Below, in pieces: positions 36,828 to 38,930 of a stretch of DNA of 38,930 nucleotides. Source of the stretch: Candidatus Saccharimonadota bacterium (lineage in GTDB: Bacteria; Patescibacteriota; Saccharimonadia; Saccharimonadales; UBA10212); the NCBI GenBank assembly GCA_016187125.1, contig JACPKF010000001.1, positions 1 to 38,930 of the forward strand. The letters are read 5' to 3'. A program made the position numbers and the translations under genes. The notes below the pieces were generated by a model, which saw nothing but the letters and a program-made list of their open reading frames with translations, was not told the DNA's origin and searched no databases. Position 1 is the stretch's first letter, and the number at the start of each line of letters is the position of its first letter.

Positions 36828-38195
36828 TTAGGCTGCGAAGAACTGGTCGTGCTTGGTGTCCAGATCGTGGAATTTTTGCTTAGTGATGTCAAAGTAAAGT
36901 TCAATTTTTCCGGTCGGGCCATTACGGTGTTTTTTTATAAAAACGTCAGTGATATTTTGCCTGTCCGTTTCGGGGTTATAAAAATCCTCGCGGTATAAAA
37001 ACATCACAATATCGGCATCCTGTTCAATGGCGCCTGATTCGCGCAGATCAGACAGTTGCGGTATTTGCGGGCTGCGACTCTCTACTAATCTACTAAGTTG
37101 GGACAAGGCTACGACTGGCACGTTCAGTTCGCGTGCCAGAATTTTTAGATTACGGCTGATTTCAGAAATTTCTTGGACTCGGTTAGCGACTTGTGAAAAT
37201 CGACTGCCACCACTCATCAGCTGTAAGTAGTCCACCATAATTGCTGCCAGTGGAGTTTGGTGATGCATGCGCCGAGCCTTAGTACGCAGATCGCTAACTG
37301 TTATACCGGAAGTATCATCAATATAGATTGGCGCTTCAGCAAGTTCGCCCATGGCAACGCTTATCCGCTCAAAATCTTCATCGCTCAGTCCTTCACCGGT
37401 GCGGATACTCCAGGCGTTAACACCAGCCTCGGCGGCCAGTAAGCGATCGACGAGTTGTTCTTTGGCCATTTCCAGGCTAAAAATGAGAACCGCGCCTTGT
37501 TTGGCCTTGGTAGCAATTTGAAGAGCCATATTTAACATTAGAGCAGTTTTGCCCATCGAAGGACGGGCGGCAATGACATCAAGGTCCGAGCGCTGCAAGC
37601 CGGCCAGCATTCGGTCAATATCCTTAAGTCCGGTGGCAATGCCCCGAAGCCCGCCTTTATGCTTGTGCAGCTCATCAAGACGATCAAAACTTTCGCCTAG
37701 GATTGACTCTAAACTGGTAATATCCTGGCGGACATGTTTTAAGCTAACCTCAAATAAGCTGGTTTCAGCCTCTTCTATGAGTTCTGAGACAGATTTAGTT
37801 TCTTCATGGCTTAGGCCGGCTATAGTCTTTGAAGCTTTAATTAGTTTTCGACGAATTGATTTATCAGCCACGATCTCGGCGTACTTTTCGACATGGGCCG
37901 TCGCCGGTACAAAATTAGTTAACTCTGTCAGATAGCTGGCACCGCCAACACTGTCAAGTTCATTACTGCTTTTAAGTTGCTCGGACAGTGTCAATATATC
38001 GATTGGACTGCGCTTATCGTGAAGAGTCAGCATGGCGTTATAAATAGATTTATTTGGCTTTGAATAAAAGTCATCCGGCTTGATGCGATCAGCGATTTTA
38101 ATGAACGCTTCGCTATCAATAATTAAACTGCCGAGTAAACTGGTTTCGGCGTCAAGGTTTTGCGGTGGCGCTGCTGCCATTTTGTCGTCCATCAC
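36828..38195 (-). CDS. dnaB: Replicative DNA helicase DnaB
   Basis: 455 residues from a GTG (GGGGAG upstream). N-terminal domain PQNLDAETSLLGSLIID, linker, RecA-like domain with Walker A AARPSMGKTALMLNMA, AVLIFSLEMAKEQLVDRLLA, Walker B AAIMVDYLQLM, VVALSQLSRLVESR, DLRESGAIEQDADIVMFLYRE (arginine-finger region) and KHRNGPTGKIELYFD. Hexameric 5'-3' helicase of the fork. No intein. Follows dnaX on the same strand. Confidence 0.96.
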   Translation of the reverse strand: MMDDKMAAAPPQNLDAETSLLGSLIIDSEAFIKIADRIKPDDFYSKPNKSIYNAMLTLHDKRSPIDILTLSEQLKSSNELDSVGGASYLTELTNFVPATAHVEKYAEIVADKSIRRKLIKASKTIAGLSHEETKSVSELIEEAETSLFEVSLKHVRQDITSLESILGESFDRLDELHKHKGGLRGIATGLKDIDRMLAGLQRSDLDVIAARPSMGKTALMLNMALQIATKAKQGAVLIFSLEMAKEQLVDRLLAAEAGVNAWSIRTGEGLSDEDFERISVAMGELAEAPIYIDDTSGITVSDLRTKARRMHHQTPLAAIMVDYLQLMSGGSRFSQVANRVQEISEISRNLKILARELNVPVVALSQLSRLVESRSPQIPQLSDLRESGAIEQDADIVMFLYREDFYNPETDRQNITDVFIKKHRNGPTGKIELYFDITKQKFHDLDTKHDQFFAA

Positions 38196-38289
38196 TCGCT
38201 CCCCATGGTCGCTTCAATTTTCAATTCGCAATTTACATTTTTCAATGAATTATCATTTATAAATTTACAAAATAAAACAGAAGAGGCAG

Positions 38290-38352
38290 CTTGGTTGTTA
38301 AATGTCAAATGTGAAATAAATGGCAAATGGTAAATGATAAATGGTAAATGGA
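38290..38352. repeat. Degenerate tandem (AAATGGT)-like heptamers
   Basis: AAATGTC, AAATGTG, AAATAAATGGC, AAATGGT, AAATGAT, AAATGGT, AAATGG in succession between dnaX and dnaB. No ORF. Confidence 0.55.
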
Positions 38353-38367
38353 ACGATTGCATCGTGA

Positions 38368-38928
38368 CTATGATTCTAGCACTTCACTCTTGCCGAAGAT
38401 ATTGCTAATGGTCTGTAAGTCTTCAGCTTGAAGCTCACCGACAAGGTTTTTAGTAGAACTTGTTTTTTGAGGTGCAGGCTTTGAAATAGTTTTATCTAAG
38501 AAACACTTAACAATGAGATCTGCGCCAGTAAGTTCTTTAATAAGCTTTTCTACTAGCTCAATATGTTGACTCTCACTAGCTTTTGTGTGGTGTAGGGCGA
38601 ATTGAAAGAAAAGATGCAAGCTATTGCCGTCGAGTTTTGGCGAAGCCAGTCGCAGAGCGGTATATAGCGATCCTGCCCTGCTTTTAACAGCCGCCAGTAC
38701 CAAGGGCCACCTTTCAAGATTAAAACTAGCAGTGCTGGCAGGTTTTTTTATAATTGGTTGAGCTTTTTTGGTCGGGGTGACCGGTGATGAGCGCTGCCCG
38801 GACGGCGGCAGTGGATCGGGTTGAACAGGAGACTTTACTTCACCTGATGAGCGCCTGCGGCTGGTAGATGTTTGCAGGACAGCAATTTCTAAAATCTCTT
38901 GAGGTTGTCTACTAGCAGCTACCTCTAG
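38368..38928 (-). CDS. dnaX: DNA polymerase III tau/gamma subunit, C-terminal part
   Basis: The frame is open to the window edge, so the N-terminal ATPase part is outside. Visible: RQPQEILEIAVLQ, the end of domain III; a Pro/Ser-rich linker (SPVQPDPLPPSGQRSSP); then a C-terminal domain beginning FNLERWPLVLAAVKSRAGSLYTALRL and ending IFGKSEVLES. The W-x-x-VL pattern is typical of DnaX domain IV-like regions. Loads the sliding clamp. The internal TTG at 38703 could be mistaken for a start, but the frame continues upstream with DnaX-like sequence. First visible gene of the minus-strand block. Confidence 0.82.
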   Translation of the reverse strand, partial: LEVAASRQPQEILEIAVLQTSTSRRRSSGEVKSPVQPDPLPPSGQRSSPVTPTKKAQPIIKKPASTASFNLERWPLVLAAVKSRAGSLYTALRLASPKLDGNSLHLFFQFALHHTKASESQHIELVEKLIKELTGADLIVKCFLDKTISKPAPQKTSSTKNLVGELQAEDLQTISNIFGKSEVLES

Positions 38929-38930
38929 TA

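Noticed and set aside
1-38930. CRISPR array
   Set aside because: No series of evenly spaced direct repeats with unique spacers was seen; the short repeats found are heptamers or hairpins.
1-38930. UGA recoding (genetic code 25 or 4)
   Set aside because: TGA ends thyA, pgl, res and the leader ORFs exactly where the next gene starts, so it is a normal stop.

Overview
The window looks like part of a chromosome from a Candidate Phyla Radiation (Patescibacteria) bacterium, most likely a Saccharibacteria (TM7)-type organism. That assignment is an inference. It rests on many small proteins with pilin-like membrane anchors, short or absent 5' leaders, an incomplete but fermentation-compatible gene set (D-lactate dehydrogenase-like oxidase, partial oxidative pentose phosphate pathway), and the dnaX/dnaB/ybaB/recR/cysS housekeeping block. 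UGA is used as a stop throughout, so the Gracilibacteria/Absconditabacteria recoding does not apply. There are no rRNA genes or CRISPR arrays; one tRNA-Gln(UUG) is present.

Layout. 1-9.3 kb is an accessory, defence-like region, almost all on the minus strand: a truncated surface protein, a hicB-hicA toxin-antitoxin pair, a NYN-domain nuclease bracketed by two copies of a 113-bp repeat, and a type III-like restriction-modification operon (mod, res, a separate TnsA/PD-(D/E)XK-like nuclease, an unknown membrane protein). Just upstream of mod lies an AbrB-like regulator with matching palindrome pairs in front of itself and in front of mod. 9.3-13.6 kb holds secreted or anchored proteins (two beta-propellers, an M23-like protein, an NTF2-like protein, a Sec-exported protein). 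13.6-15.3 kb has thyA and folA joined by a repeat-built ORF. 15.4-18.5 kb has a FAD oxidase flanked by two perfect palindromes, a DoxX-like protein and an orphan. 18.6-24.4 kb has a two-component system, a PAP2 enzyme, VKOR, a D,D-carboxypeptidase and gnd/pgl. 24.4-25.1 kb is a non-coding stretch carrying a 171-bp nested hairpin and a MITE-like element. 25.1-31.7 kb has an MFS transporter, a pilin-like protein, tRNA-Gln, an alpha/beta hydrolase, two GT4 glycosyltransferases and an AI-2E-type permease. 31.7-38.9 kb is a minus-strand information-processing block: dnaX (truncated by the window edge), dnaB, a GT-C-like membrane protein, ybaB, recR, a DHH phosphoesterase and cysS.

The most unusual signal is a family of three short leader ORFs (28, 28 and 36 codons) placed directly in front of three unrelated genes: a response regulator, cysS and a glycosyltransferase. 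Each peptide begins M(N/S)PVR and ends (A/T)LT(G/R). Each ends in an ATGA stop-start overlap with the main gene. In each, the ends form a 10-13-bp inverted repeat (CCCGTTAGAG ... CTCTAACGGG) that abuts the main start codon. Two of the three have a -10-like box only 6 or 9 nt before the leader ATG, which predicts leaderless initiation. Together they look like a mobile or recurrent translational-coupling cassette. The thyA-folA junction holds a related curiosity: a 102-codon ORF made largely of intergenic repeats, with ATGA overlaps at both ends.

All calls are from reading the sequence. No database search, folding program or composition statistic was run.
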